From Novosphingobium album (ex Liu et al. 2023) (GTDB lineage: Bacteria > Pseudomonadota > Alphaproteobacteria > Sphingomonadales > Sphingomonadaceae): a stretch of DNA of 64,000 nucleotides. Below the pieces are notes generated by a model. The model searched no databases. It was not told the origin of the DNA and saw only the letters and a program-made list of their open reading frames with translations. How positions within the stretch are numbered: position 1 is the first letter of the stretch; each line of letters begins with the position of its first letter. The stretch is taken from assembly GCF_029076845.1 (NCBI RefSeq), contig NZ_JARESE010000073.1:1-64000 (forward strand), given 5' to 3'. Below, in pieces: positions 50,517 through 59,019 of this stretch. The translations under genes and the position numbers were made by a program.

Positions 50517-51421
50517 CGCACGCCTTCCTCTGGGTGCCGTTCACGCTGGTGGCGGCGCTGGGCCAGGTGCTGCGCAACGGCGCGCAGGCGGGGCTGACCG
50601 CGAGGATCGGCACGCTGGGGGCAACGCAGGTCCGCTTTGTCTTCGGCTTTCCCTTCGCTGTCCTGTTCCTTTGCGCCGCGTTGCTGGTAACGGGCGCGAG
50701 GCTGCCGGCCTTGACCGGCGCGGCGCTGGGCTGGGTCGCGCTGGGCGCGGTGGCGCAGATCGCCGGCACGGCGCTGATGCTGGTGGTCATGCAGGCGCGC
50801 AGCTTCGGCGTCGCTTATGCCTATATCAAGACCGAGCCGGTGCTGGTGGCGCTGCTGGGCGTATTCCTGCTGGGCGATATGCTGGCGCCGCTGGCGTGGG
50901 TGGCGATCGCGCTGGTGACGCTGGGCGTCGTCCTGGCCTCCACCCGGCCGGGCGATATCGGCAGGTTGCTGGGCGAGGCCCGGCCGGTCTTGATCGGCAC
51001 GGCGGGCGGGGCGTGCTTCGGCCTTTCGGCCATTGCCTTTCGCGGCTCGATCGACAGCCTGCCCGAAGGCGGCTTCGTGCTCCGCAGCCTGACGATGCTC
51101 GTCCTTTCGCTCGGGCTGCAGACACTGATGCTCGGCGTCTGGCTGGCCTTGCGTGACCGCGCGGCCTTCCTTGGCTCGGTGCGTGAATGGCGCACCAGCA
51201 TCGGCGCCGGCTTCCTTGGCGCGCTGGCATCGGCCGGATGGTTCATCGCCTTCTCGCTGACCAACGCGGCCAATGTGCGGACGCTGGGGCTGGTGGAGAT
51301 GCCGATCGCGGCGCTGCTCTCTCGGCGCATTTCGGGCAAGTGGCTGGCGCCGCACGAAGGGTTCGGCTTCGCGCTGATCATGGGCGGCGTGGCGCTGCTG
51401 CTGGCGGCTCATTCGGCCTGA
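50513..51421 (+). CDS. DMT/EamA-superfamily permease
   Basis: The 302-residue inner-membrane protein has about ten transmembrane segments arranged as two EamA-like halves, starting THAFLWVPFTLVAALGQVLR, with YAYIKTEPVLVALLGVFLLG closing the first half. GTG 50513 overlaps the nitroreductase stop, so the pair are translationally coupled. The substrate is unknown. The longer open frame from 50234 is antisense-like shadow within the nitroreductase gene. Confidence 0.85.
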   Translation: MTHAFLWVPFTLVAALGQVLRNGAQAGLTARIGTLGATQVRFVFGFPFAVLFLCAALLVTGARLPALTGAALGWVALGAVAQIAGTALMLVVMQARSFGVAYAYIKTEPVLVALLGVFLLGDMLAPLAWVAIALVTLGVVLASTRPGDIGRLLGEARPVLIGTAGGACFGLSAIAFRGSIDSLPEGGFVLRSLTMLVLSLGLQTLMLGVWLALRDRAAFLGSVREWRTSIGAGFLGALASAGWFIAFSLTNAANVRTLGLVEMPIAALLSRRISGKWLAPHEGFGFALIMGGVALLLAAHSA

Positions 51422-51471
51422 CGGGCCATACGGCTTGACTGCCCGCGCGCGCCGCGTAAGGCCGCTCGCCC

Positions 51472-52926
51472 ATGACCGATGCCGCACCGCTCACGCTGTT
51501 CAACAGCCTGACTCGCCAGCCGGAGGAGTTCCGGCCCGTCCATCCGGGCGAGGCGCGCGTCTATACCTGCGGGCCGACGGTCTATAATTATCCGCATATC
51601 GGCAACATGCGCGCCTACGTCTTCGCCGACGTGCTGGGCCGGACGCTGAGCTTCAAGGGCTACAAGCTCACCCACGTCATCAACATCACCGATGTCGGCC
51701 ACCTGACCGACGATGCCGACGCGGGTGAAGACAAGATGGAGAAGATGGCGGCCGAACGCGCCCAGTCCATCTGGGACATCGCGAAGCATTACACCGAAGC
51801 CTATTGGGCCGACATCAAGGCGCTCAACATCCGCCAGCCGGCGCAATGGTCGATCGCGACCCAATATGTGCCGCAAATGATCGAATTCGCCGCCTCGATC
51901 GCGGACAAGCACTGCTACGAACTCGACAGCGGGCTCTATTTCGACGTTTCGACGGTAAGCGACTATGGCCGCCTCGCCCGCGCGGCCACCGATGAGGGCG
52001 AAGGCCGGATCGAGAAGGTCGAGGGCAAGCGCCACGCCGCCGATTTCGCCATCTGGCGCAAGACCCCGCCGGGCGAGAAGCGCCAGATGGAATGGGATTC
52101 GCCCTGGGGCCGGGGCGCGCCGGGCTGGCATCTGGAATGCTCGGTGATGAGCGGCGCGCTGCTGGGCTTCCCGTTCGATATCCACACCGGCGGGATCGAC
52201 CATCGCGAGATCCATCACCCCAACGAGATCGCGCAGAACCAGGCGTTCTGCTGCACCAACGGGCTCGACGTGCCGGCCAATTCCGGCGCGCGGATCTGGA
52301 TGCACAACAACTTCCTGGTCGAGCGATCGGGCAAGATGTCCAAAAGCTCGGGCGAGTTCCTGCGGCTCCAGTTGCTGCTCGACAAGGGCTACCACCCGCT
52401 CGCCTACCGCCTGCTATGCCTGCAGGCGCATTATCGCAGCGAACTGGAATTCTCTTGGGAAGGGCTGGGCGCAGCGCTTACCCGGCTGAAGCGCATGGTG
52501 ATGGCGACCGAGCGGTTGGCGGAGTGCGACGCCGGCGATGCCGCGCACCCCAGGCTCGCGCCCATGCTCGAAGCCTTCACGGCGGCCGTTTCGGACGATC
52601 TCAACACCCCCGTGGCGCTGACCGCGCTGGAAGAGGTGCTGGCCGCCAAGAAGGTCGATCCAACGGCCAAGCGGGCGGCGGTCGAAACGATGGACGCGGT
52701 GCTTGGCCTTGGTCTGTTCCAGCTCACCCGCGCCGATCTGCGCCTGCGCCCGAAGATAGCGACCATCACCGAAGCGGAGATCGAGAACGTGCTGACCCGC
52801 CGCAGGCAGGCCCGCGCCGACAAGGATTTCGCCACCTCCGACGCGCTGCGCGACGAACTCGTGGCCCAAGGCGTCGAGGTGATGGACGGCGATCCGCTCG
52901 GTTGGGAGTGGAAGCTGGGCGGCTGA
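51472..52926 (+). CDS. cysS: Cysteinyl-tRNA synthetase
   Basis: The 484-residue class I synthetase has the zinc and HIGH motifs YTCGPTVYNYPHIGNMRAYV, ECSVMSGALLGFPFDIHTGG (zinc ligands) and the KMSKS loop RSGKMSKSSGEFLRL. The domain ends with the helical DALR region and the tRNA-binding tail. Length and motif order are normal. ATG 51472 is preceded by no good Shine-Dalgarno sequence but matches the family start. Confidence 0.97.
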   Translation: MTDAAPLTLFNSLTRQPEEFRPVHPGEARVYTCGPTVYNYPHIGNMRAYVFADVLGRTLSFKGYKLTHVINITDVGHLTDDADAGEDKMEKMAAERAQSIWDIAKHYTEAYWADIKALNIRQPAQWSIATQYVPQMIEFAASIADKHCYELDSGLYFDVSTVSDYGRLARAATDEGEGRIEKVEGKRHAADFAIWRKTPPGEKRQMEWDSPWGRGAPGWHLECSVMSGALLGFPFDIHTGGIDHREIHHPNEIAQNQAFCCTNGLDVPANSGARIWMHNNFLVERSGKMSKSSGEFLRLQLLLDKGYHPLAYRLLCLQAHYRSELEFSWEGLGAALTRLKRMVMATERLAECDAGDAAHPRLAPMLEAFTAAVSDDLNTPVALTALEEVLAAKKVDPTAKRAAVETMDAVLGLGLFQLTRADLRLRPKIATITEAEIENVLTRRRQARADKDFATSDALRDELVAQGVEVMDGDPLGWEWKLGG

Positions 52927-52960
52927 TCGGGCATGTTTCGCCCCGGATGGCACGGGCGGA

Positions 52961-53470
52961 GTGGATTCGGTGAAGGCAGCGGCGGCGGTTCTGGTATTCC
53001 TGGCGTGCGGCACGGCGTGTGAGGCGAGGCCGGTCGATCCCGCGCTCGATCAGGCGGTGAAGGCGATCTATGCGCCTTACGCGATAACCTCCGCCGACGG
53101 CACGTATCCGCCCACCGCCTGGGAACGCCCGCTCTATTCGAAGGATGTCACCGCGCTGATTTCCCGCTGGGAAGCGGTCATGCCCGAGGACGACGTGGAC
53201 GATCTCAACGATGGTGACTGGCTGTGCATGTGCCAGGACTGGGATTCGCGCGTGTTCAAGGCCGATGTCCTGTCCACCGCGATGACCGGCGCGGATGCGG
53301 CGCATGTCGTCGTCTCGGTCGCCGTGTTCGGCACCGAGACGCGCAAGGCGGAGCTGGATTTCAGGCGCGAGGACGGCGCCTGGAAGCTGGACGAGATGAC
53401 CAGCGAGCAGATGCCCAGGGGGCTCAAGCAGGCGCTGCGCGAAACGATCGCCAAGGACGAGGCCCGGTGA
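52961..53470 (+). CDS. Secreted protein, DUF3828-like
   Basis: The 169-residue product begins with a signal peptide-like segment (VKAAAAVLVFLACGTACEA). The mature part has LDQAVKAIYAPYAITSADG, an acidic loop MPEDDVDDLNDGDWLCMCQD with two cysteines and a C-terminal strand pair ETRKAELDFRREDGAWKLDE, in keeping with DUF3828/NTF2-like periplasmic proteins. The function is unknown. GTG 52961 is the start, 34 nt after cysS. Confidence 0.7.
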   Translation: MDSVKAAAAVLVFLACGTACEARPVDPALDQAVKAIYAPYAITSADGTYPPTAWERPLYSKDVTALISRWEAVMPEDDVDDLNDGDWLCMCQDWDSRVFKADVLSTAMTGADAAHVVVSVAVFGTETRKAELDFRREDGAWKLDEMTSEQMPRGLKQALRETIAKDEAR

Positions 53471-53480
53471 GGCCGCGCGC

Positions 53481-54425
53481 ATGACGCGCACGGTCACGGT
53501 CATGAGCGCGGCCGTTCGGCCCCTGCTCGAAGCGCGGCTGCCCGACTGGGTGGAGCCGCGCTGGTTCGAAACGGGCGAGGAACTGCTCGCGCTGGCGCCC
53601 GGGGCCGAGATCGGCTGGTTCGATACGTTCGATTTTACCCACGCGATCGAGGCCTATCGCCGGGCCACCCGCGCCCGGTGGCTGAGCACCATGGCCGCCG
53701 GCGTGGACCCGTTCCCGCTGGCGCTGCTGCGCGAACGCGGCGTGGTGTTCACCAACGGGGCCGGGCTCAATGCCCTGACCATCGCCGAATACGCGGTGAT
53801 GGGGATGCTGGCGATCGCCAAGGGCTATCGCCAGGTGGTGCGCGCGCAGGATCGCCGCGAATGGCTGACCGAGGCACCGGGCAAGCGGGAGCTGTGGGGA
53901 TCGAAAGCGCTGATCCTGGGCGCGGGCGGCATTGGCGGACGCATCGGCGAACTGCTGCGCGGCTTCGGCGTCGCCGTGGCCGAGGTGCGTCGCCGCCCCG
54001 CGCCGGGCGCGCTGGGGCCGGACGAATGGCGCGCGCGCCTGGGCGAGTTCGACTGGATCGTGGTGGCCGTGCCTGCCACCCCGGATACCGACAAGCTGCT
54101 GGATGCGGATGTCTTCGCGGCGATGAAGCGCGGCGCCGCCGTGCTCAACTTCGCGCGCGGCGCGGTGATCGATCAGGAGGCGCTGATGGCCGCGCTCGAT
54201 GCCGGGCAAGTCGGCGCGGCGTTCCTGGACGTGACCGATCCCGAGCCCTTGCCGGCCGATCATCCGCTCTGGGGCTATGACAACGTGCAGATCACCATGC
54301 ACTTGTCCGGCCGGTCGCAAGAGACGCTGTTCCACCGCGCGGCCGATCGCTTCTGCGAAAATCTCGCGCGCTATGCCAGGGGAGAGCCGCTCAGCCACGT
54401 GGTCGACCTCACCAGCGGCTACTGA
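53481..54425 (+). CDS. D-2-hydroxyacid dehydrogenase
   Basis: The 314-residue NAD(P)-dependent enzyme has the Rossmann motif ALILGAGGIGGRIGELLRGF near residue 150 and the catalytic set R in LNFARGAVIDQEAL, Glu in AAFLDVTDPEPLPADHPL and His in ITMHLSGRSQE. It belongs to the 2-hydroxyacid dehydrogenase family, of which glyoxylate/hydroxypyruvate reductases have a similar short form. Its substrate is not known. It starts 10 nt after the DUF3828-like gene. Confidence 0.88.
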   Translation: MTRTVTVMSAAVRPLLEARLPDWVEPRWFETGEELLALAPGAEIGWFDTFDFTHAIEAYRRATRARWLSTMAAGVDPFPLALLRERGVVFTNGAGLNALTIAEYAVMGMLAIAKGYRQVVRAQDRREWLTEAPGKRELWGSKALILGAGGIGGRIGELLRGFGVAVAEVRRRPAPGALGPDEWRARLGEFDWIVVAVPATPDTDKLLDADVFAAMKRGAAVLNFARGAVIDQEALMAALDAGQVGAAFLDVTDPEPLPADHPLWGYDNVQITMHLSGRSQETLFHRAADRFCENLARYARGEPLSHVVDLTSGY

Positions 54426-54509
54426 CCGGGCGGGCGCCCCGGTTTCACGGTGACTCGCGCCCGGCCATTTGTTACCCCTGTACGATGGGGCAGGGTGGGG
54501 GATCAGCAA

Positions 54510-56171
54510 ATGTCCGAGCAGGGGAAGACCAAGGCTTCCGATCTTTTCATCGCCTGTCTTGAGGAAGAAGGCGTCGAATACGTTTTCGGCGTGCCGGGAG
54601 AGGAGAACCTCGACTTTCTCGATTCGCTGTCCCGCTCGGACAAGATCAGGCTGGTGCTGACCCGGCACGAGCAGGGCGCGGGCTTCATGGCCGCCACTTA
54701 CGGCCGCCACACCGGCAAGACCGGCGTCTGCCTGGCGACGCTGGGGCCGGGGGCGACCAATCTGGTCACCGCCGCCGCTTATGCGACGCTGGGCGGAATG
54801 CCGATGCTGATGATCACCGGCCAGAAGCCGATCAAGAAATCGAAGCAGGGCCGCTTCCAGATCCTCGATGTCGTCTCGATGATGACGCCGATCACCAAGT
54901 ACGCGCACCAGATGGCCAGTTCCGACAACATCCCCAGCCGGGTGCGCGAGGCGTTCCGGCTGGCCGAGGAGGAAAAGCCCGGCGCCACGCATATCGAGCT
55001 GCCCGAGGACATCGCCGACGAACGCACCGATTCGCATCCGCTCCAGCGCAGCCTGGTGCGCCGCCCGACCGCCGACGTGAAGTCCGTCCGTCAGGCAGTG
55101 GATGCGCTGGAAACGGCCAAATCCCCGGTTCTGGTGATCGGCGCGGGCGCCAACCGGACGATGACCGGGCGCATGTTGCGCGAATTCATCGAGAAGACGG
55201 GCATCCCGTTCCTCACCACCCAGCTCGGCAAGGGCGTGATCGATGAACGGCATCCGAAATTTCTCGGCTGCGCGGCGCTTTCCGCCGGCGATTTCGTCCA
55301 CCGGGCGATCGAGGATGCCGATTGCATCGTCAACATCGGCCATGACGTGATCGAAAAGCCGCCGTTCTTCATGCGACAGGACGGACCTTGCGTGATCCAC
55401 GTTTCCAGCAAGACGGCCGAGGTCGATCCGGTCTACTTCCCGCATATCGAGGTGATCGGCGATATCGCCAACGCCATCTGGCAGATCAAGGAAGCGATCA
55501 CGCCTTCGTCCGACTGGGCGCTGGATCACATGCTGGCCTATCGCCAGGCCGAAGTCGCGCATACCGCCACGCTGGCGGCCGATGCCCGCTTCCCGATCTT
55601 CCCGCCGCATCTGGTGCGGCAAGTGCGCGATTGCCTGCCCGATGACAGCATCATCTGCCTGGACAACGGCATCTACAAGATCTGGTTCGCGCGCGGCTAT
55701 ACCGCCTATCACCCCAACACCGTGCTGCTGGACAACGCGCTGGCGACGATGGGCGCGGGCCTGCCTTCCGCGATGATGAGCGCGATGCTCTATCCCGACC
55801 GCAAGGTCATGGCGATCTGCGGCGACGGCGGGTTCATGATGAACAGCCAGGAGATGGAAACGGCGGTGCGCCTGGGCCTCAATCTCACGGTCGTGGTCCT
55901 GAACGACAGTTCCTATGGCATGATCCGCTGGAAGCAGGCCAACATGGGCTTCGAGGATTGGGGGCTGACATACGACAACCCCGATTTCGTCCTCTACGCG
56001 CAAAGCTATGGCGCGCAGGGCCACCGGGTGGAAAGCGCCGCGCATCTGGCGCAAGTGCTGGCCCATTGCCGCGATACGCCGGGGGTGCACCTGGTCGATT
56101 GCCCGGTCGATTACAGCGAGAACGACCAGATCCTGAACAAGGATATCAAGGCCCTGTCGAAAGCGCTGTGA
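54510..56171 (+). CDS. Acetolactate synthase large subunit-like ThDP enzyme
   Basis: The 553-residue thiamine-diphosphate enzyme has the catalytic Glu in VEYVFGVPGEENLDFLDSL, the LATLGPGATNLVTAAAYATL loop, and the ThDP motif VMAICGDGGFMMNSQEMETA followed by VVVLNDSSYGMIRWKQ. The QANMGFEDWGLTYDNPDF region resembles catabolic acetolactate synthases (AlsS type), which form acetolactate from two pyruvates. No small regulatory subunit (ilvN) follows, as in the catabolic type. Other ThDP decarboxylases cannot be excluded. ATG 54510 is chosen; the longer frame from 54450 runs through the intergenic region. Confidence 0.88.
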   Translation: MSEQGKTKASDLFIACLEEEGVEYVFGVPGEENLDFLDSLSRSDKIRLVLTRHEQGAGFMAATYGRHTGKTGVCLATLGPGATNLVTAAAYATLGGMPMLMITGQKPIKKSKQGRFQILDVVSMMTPITKYAHQMASSDNIPSRVREAFRLAEEEKPGATHIELPEDIADERTDSHPLQRSLVRRPTADVKSVRQAVDALETAKSPVLVIGAGANRTMTGRMLREFIEKTGIPFLTTQLGKGVIDERHPKFLGCAALSAGDFVHRAIEDADCIVNIGHDVIEKPPFFMRQDGPCVIHVSSKTAEVDPVYFPHIEVIGDIANAIWQIKEAITPSSDWALDHMLAYRQAEVAHTATLAADARFPIFPPHLVRQVRDCLPDDSIICLDNGIYKIWFARGYTAYHPNTVLLDNALATMGAGLPSAMMSAMLYPDRKVMAICGDGGFMMNSQEMETAVRLGLNLTVVVLNDSSYGMIRWKQANMGFEDWGLTYDNPDFVLYAQSYGAQGHRVESAAHLAQVLAHCRDTPGVHLVDCPVDYSENDQILNKDIKALSKAL

Positions 56172-56176
56172 CGCAA

Positions 56177-56209
56177 GGCTCGCGGCGGGGCAGGTGCCCG
56201 CCGCGAGCC
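56177..56209. terminator. 13-bp perfect hairpin between convergent genes
   Basis: GGCTCGCGGCGGG (56177-56189) pairs exactly with CCCGCCGCGAGCC (56197-56209) around a 7-nt loop, between the stops of the ThDP gene and the minus-strand 123-residue gene. No T-run is seen, so a terminator role is inferred from strength and place. Confidence 0.55.
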
Positions 56210-56218
56210 GCGCCGGCT

Positions 56219-56590
56219 TCACGCGTCGTCGAGCAGCAGCAGTTCGGCCTCCACCGTCATGCAGGGGCGGGGCCCGGCGACATGCTCCACCGCGATCACG
56301 CCCGCATCCGCGACGAGGTGGCGCGGCAGGGTGAATTCATGGTCGGGCAGGGCGGCGATGAAGGTCTCGCCAGCGGCGATCGCCTCCAGCCCGGAAAAAG
56401 CCAGCAGGATGGTGTGGCGCGCGCCGGAGAAGGTCGCGCTCGACCAGGTGCGTTCCTCGTGTCGCAGGAACTCGGCGCGTCCGCCCGCGAGCCCGAGCAC
56501 TTCGCCCAGCAGGCTGAGCCACACGCCCTTGTGGCCCCTTTCGCGCAAGGCGGCGATCATCGCGCGGACGTGGCCGGAATCAATTTGCAT
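56219..56590 (-). CDS. Conserved-looking protein of unknown function
   Basis: The 123-residue product is a small soluble alpha/beta protein (for example VRAMIAALRERGHKGVWLSL, SGARHTILLAFSGLEAIAAG and the acidic tail ELLLLDDA), with no signal peptide or membrane span. I recognise no family. It overlaps the tiny gene ahead of it by 11 bp, so the two form one transcript running away from the S24 repressor. A role linked to that repressor is only suggested by the arrangement. Confidence 0.65.
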   Translation of the reverse strand: MQIDSGHVRAMIAALRERGHKGVWLSLLGEVLGLAGGRAEFLRHEERTWSSATFSGARHTILLAFSGLEAIAAGETFIAALPDHEFTLPRHLVADAGVIAVEHVAGPRPCMTVEAELLLLDDA

Positions 56591-56768
56591 GGTGGTGCTC
56601 CCGATAGCGGTTCATGAACAGTTCGATCCTCGCGGTCGTGGCGGGCCGCGGCACGCGTCCGTTGCGCAAGTCTTCGACGAAGCGCGGATCGCGCGCCGCG
56701 AGCCGGCCGAACTTGGTCCACGGCATGTCCGTCTCGCGCAAGAAGCGCTCGATCTGGCGAAGCAGCAA
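56580..56768 (-). CDS. Tiny helical protein divergent from the S24 repressor
   Basis: The 62-residue product has several helices (LRQIERFLRETDMPWTKFGR, LAARDPRFVEDLRNGRVPR, TTARIELFMNRYREHHHA). The arrangement, with a possible recognition helix and basic surface, resembles a minimal helix-turn-helix protein, but no known family could be assigned. TTG 56768 has AGGAG at spacing 7; the upstream TTG at 56774 is only 1 nt from it and unlikely. Its promoter would lie in the AT-rich gap shared with the S24 gene. Confidence 0.6.
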   Translation of the reverse strand: MLLRQIERFLRETDMPWTKFGRLAARDPRFVEDLRNGRVPRPATTARIELFMNRYREHHHAN

Positions 56769-56821
56769 AGCCAATCTCCTGGGTGATTTGCGAATTAGTT
56801 CCTGATATGTTCCAATTGAAA

Positions 56822-56856
56822 TCCTACTTGTCTAGGAAATGTCCTTCACATATTGA
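56822..56856 (+). promoter_or_regulatory. Candidate promoter and operator of the S24 repressor gene
   Basis: TTGTCT (56828-56833) and TATTGA (56851-56856) with a 17-bp spacer could start the repressor mRNA at or near its ATG (56863), a leaderless message. Two overlapping inverted repeats sit on it: TCCTA-N6-TAGGA (56822-56837) and AGGA-N4-TCCT (56834-56845). The whole 56775-56862 gap is much more AT-rich than its surroundings. Autoregulation by the repressor is inferred. Confidence 0.45.
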
Positions 56857-56862
56857 TCGGTT

Positions 56863-57513
56863 ATGGAGATGGATGAACCCCGCAGAAACCTTCTCGAACT
56901 TGCCGGACGGCAAGGTTCCAGCCTGGCCCAGCTTTCTCGAATGATTGGAAAAAATTCCAGCTATCTCCAGCAATTCGTTAGGAAAGGTAGCCCAAGAAAG
57001 CTGGAGGAGACCGACCGGGCGACCCTGGCCCGGTTCTTCGGCGTGGCCGAGGCGACATTGGGTGCGCCGAAGGATAAATCCTACAATTGGACGGCGCCGC
57101 GCCTGGAGCCGGACTGGATCGACGTGCCACGCCTCGCGCTCGATGCTTCCGCAGGTCCGGGTGCCGCCGCCGACGAGGAACTGGTCGTGGGAACGCTGCG
57201 CTTCTCCGCGCGCTGGCTGCGCGAACAGGGCCTGGAGCCGAGCGCGCTTTCGGCGATCGCGGTGCAGGGGGATTCGATGGAGCCGACCTTGCGCGATGGC
57301 GACGAGATCCTGGTCGACAGCCGGCGCCGCCCCCTGCGCGACGGCATCCATGTCGTGCGGCTGGGCGATGCGCTGCTGGTGAAGCGGCTGGAAACGGCCC
57401 GTTTCGGACGAATCGCGCTGCTCAGCGATAATCCCGCCTATCGCCCGATCGAATGCGATGTCTCGGAAGTGGAGATAATCGGCCGGGTCGTGTGGAAAGG
57501 CGGGCGAATCTGA
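56863..57513 (+). CDS. S24 family LexA/CI-like repressor
   Basis: The 216-residue protein has an N-terminal HTH-like region (about 15-62, e.g. SSLAQLSRMIGKNSSYLQQF) and a C-terminal S24 peptidase domain with Ser138 in AVQGDSMEPTLRDGDEILVD and Lys174 in ALLVKRLETA, the catalytic dyad used for self-cleavage in LexA, UmuD and CI. A possible cleavage site Ala-Gly is near residue 97. It resembles prophage CI-type repressors but is not in a prophage here. The early codons are AT-richer than its neighbours. The trigger and targets are unknown. Confidence 0.86.
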   Translation: MEMDEPRRNLLELAGRQGSSLAQLSRMIGKNSSYLQQFVRKGSPRKLEETDRATLARFFGVAEATLGAPKDKSYNWTAPRLEPDWIDVPRLALDASAGPGAAADEELVVGTLRFSARWLREQGLEPSALSAIAVQGDSMEPTLRDGDEILVDSRRRPLRDGIHVVRLGDALLVKRLETARFGRIALLSDNPAYRPIECDVSEVEIIGRVVWKGGRI

Positions 57514-57583
57514 AGGCGCGCTCGCTGGCGGAATCGCCGCTCGCGGGATTGCAATCGGCCCGCGTCCCGGCCATCTCGCCAGC

Positions 57584-58246
57584 ATGACCGAAACCCAGCC
57601 CCCGATGCGCGTGGCCATCATTCCCGTCACGCCGCTCCAGCAGAACTGCTCGCTGATCTGGTGCACCCGCACGATGCGCGGCGCGCTGGTCGATCCCGGC
57701 GGCGATCTCGACCGGCTCAAGCTCGCGCTGGCCAGGGCCGGGGTGACGCTGGAGAAGATCCTCGTCACGCACGGCCATCTCGACCATTGCGGCATGGCCG
57801 GCGAACTGGCCCGGGAGATGGGCGTGCCGATCGAGGGGCCGCAGGAGGAAGACCGCTTCTGGATCGCCCAGCTCGACGAGGACGGTCCGCGCTGGAACAT
57901 GGAAGCGCACAGCTTCGAGCCCGATCGCTGGCTGGCGGACGGTGATCGCGTCACGGTCGGCGATCTGGAGCTGGAGGTCTACCACTGCCCCGGCCATACG
58001 CCGGGTCATGTCGTGTTCTACCACGCGCCCTCGCGCTTCGCGATCGTGGGCGACGTGCTGTTCCGCGGCTCGATCGGCCGCACCGACTTTCCGCGCGGCG
58101 ACCTGCACCAGCTGATCGCCGCGATCACCGGCAAGCTCTGGCCGCTGGGTGACGATGTGACGTTCGTGCCCGGACACGGCCCGGTCAGCACGTTCGGCGA
58201 CGAGCGCCGGACGAATCCCTATGTCGGTGACGAGGCGCTGGCCTAG
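57584..58246 (+). CDS. Metallo-beta-lactamase fold hydrolase (glyoxalase II-like)
   Basis: The 220-residue enzyme has the zinc motif ILVTHGHLDHCGMAGEL (HxHxDH), the downstream ligands in YHCPGHTPGHVVFYH and FVPGHGPVSTFGDE, and the Asp in AIVGDVLFRGSIGRTDFP. The short single-domain type is like YcbL/GloB-type thioesterases. The substrate, perhaps S-lactoylglutathione or another thioester, is not proven. ATG 57584 is used. Confidence 0.9.
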   Translation: MTETQPPMRVAIIPVTPLQQNCSLIWCTRTMRGALVDPGGDLDRLKLALARAGVTLEKILVTHGHLDHCGMAGELAREMGVPIEGPQEEDRFWIAQLDEDGPRWNMEAHSFEPDRWLADGDRVTVGDLELEVYHCPGHTPGHVVFYHAPSRFAIVGDVLFRGSIGRTDFPRGDLHQLIAAITGKLWPLGDDVTFVPGHGPVSTFGDERRTNPYVGDEALA

Positions 58247-58251
58247 GCCGC

Positions 58252-58644
58252 CTAGATTCGCCCGAGCGCGATCAGCACCGCCACCACCGCCAGGCCCAGC
58301 ATGACCAGCATGGTGGCCATTACGCCGATCATCCGCCACGGATTGGGCCCCGGATTGTCCATGCCGAACCCGTGCAGGACGCGGCCCAGCATATAGAGCG
58401 AGCCGACGATGGCCAGCCAGGTGCCGCCCTTGCCGGTCATCTCGATCGCCGCGATCAGGATCAGCACGATCGGGGTATATTCGATGAAGTTGGCCTGCGC
58501 GCGCATCCGCCGCATCAGCGCCGGGTTGCCGCCATCGCCATGCAGGATCTTTTCGGCGGCGCGCAGGCGGCCGATGCGGATCGCAAGCCACAGGTTGATC
58601 ATCGCCGCGGCCGCGGCGAGGCTTAGCGTGGTTTGCAGAATCAT
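58252..58644 (-). CDS. MAPEG family membrane protein
   Basis: The 130-residue protein has four hydrophobic helices and the MAPEG pattern of an RxxxAEK-like segment, [20 protein letters not shown], followed by [19 protein letters not shown]. The family includes glutathione-dependent membrane enzymes in eukaryotes; bacterial members are uncharacterised. It converges on the MBL gene with a 5-bp gap and is divergent from the rpmF operon. Confidence 0.87.
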   Translation of the reverse strand: MILQTTLSLAAAAAMINLWLAIRIGRLRAAEKILHGDGGNPALMRRMRAQANFIEYTPIVLILIAAIEMTGKGGTWLAIVGSLYMLGRVLHGFGMDNPGPNPWRMIGVMATMLVMLGLAVVAVLIALGRI

Positions 58645-58705
58645 GAAGTCCCCCTTGTGGTGCCGGATCTGTCGGCCGGGGCACCATGCGATAGCGGGTA
58701 TCGGC

Positions 58706-58733
58706 TTGCAACTGGCGAGAAATCGGGTATAGG
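58706..58733 (+). promoter_or_regulatory. Candidate promoter of the rpmF operon
   Basis: TTGCAA (58706-58711) and TATAGG (58728-58733) are spaced by 16 bp. Transcription would start about 58740, giving a leader of about 75 nt before rpmF that includes the hairpin at 58748. The same -10 hexamer is seen before parE. Confidence 0.45.
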
Positions 58734-58747
58734 CGCGCCTTCGCGAA

Positions 58748-58782
58748 GCCGCCGGCCCGTTTCGGTCACCGGCGGCCTTTTT
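58748..58782 (+). terminator. Terminator-like hairpin in the rpmF leader
   Basis: GCCGCCGG (58748-58755) pairs with CCGGCGGC (58769-58776), followed by CTTTTT. It lies between the candidate promoter and rpmF on the plus strand, with no plus-strand gene immediately upstream, so it may be an attenuator controlling the operon and not a stop for another gene. Confidence 0.5.
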
Positions 58783-58815
58783 GACAATAACGCAGATTCA
58801 GGAACAGGTGCCGAA

Positions 58816-58995
58816 ATGGCTGTCCCTAAGAGAAAAACCTCTCCGTCACGCCGGGGAATGCGCCGCAGCCACGATGCGCTGAAGGTGGAAGCTTATCATG
58901 AGTGCTCCAACTGTGGGGAACTCAAGCGTCCGCACAATCTTTGCAATGCTTGCGGCCACTACAACGGTCGCGAGATCGTCGCGGTCGAAATCTAA
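58816..58995 (+). CDS. rpmF: 50S ribosomal protein L32
   Basis: The 59-residue ribosomal protein has the L32 start [20 protein letters not shown] and a zinc-binding four-Cys set in [20 protein letters not shown]. It is the first gene of the operon with plsX and fabH, a widely conserved order that links ribosome and fatty-acid synthesis. The ATG is chosen for the conserved start; the longer frame is not L32-like. Confidence 0.97.
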   Translation: MAVPKRKTSPSRRGMRRSHDALKVEAYHECSNCGELKRPHNLCNACGHYNGREIVAVEI

Positions 58996-59019
58996 GACCC
59001 GAACAACCGGAGAATTCCG

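Noticed and set aside
53424-56222. 932-codon open frame on the minus strand across the 2-hydroxyacid dehydrogenase and ThDP synthase genes
   Set aside because: It is antisense to two well-conserved genes; the product is His/Arg/Gln-rich with no domain, the usual shadow of high-GC coding DNA.
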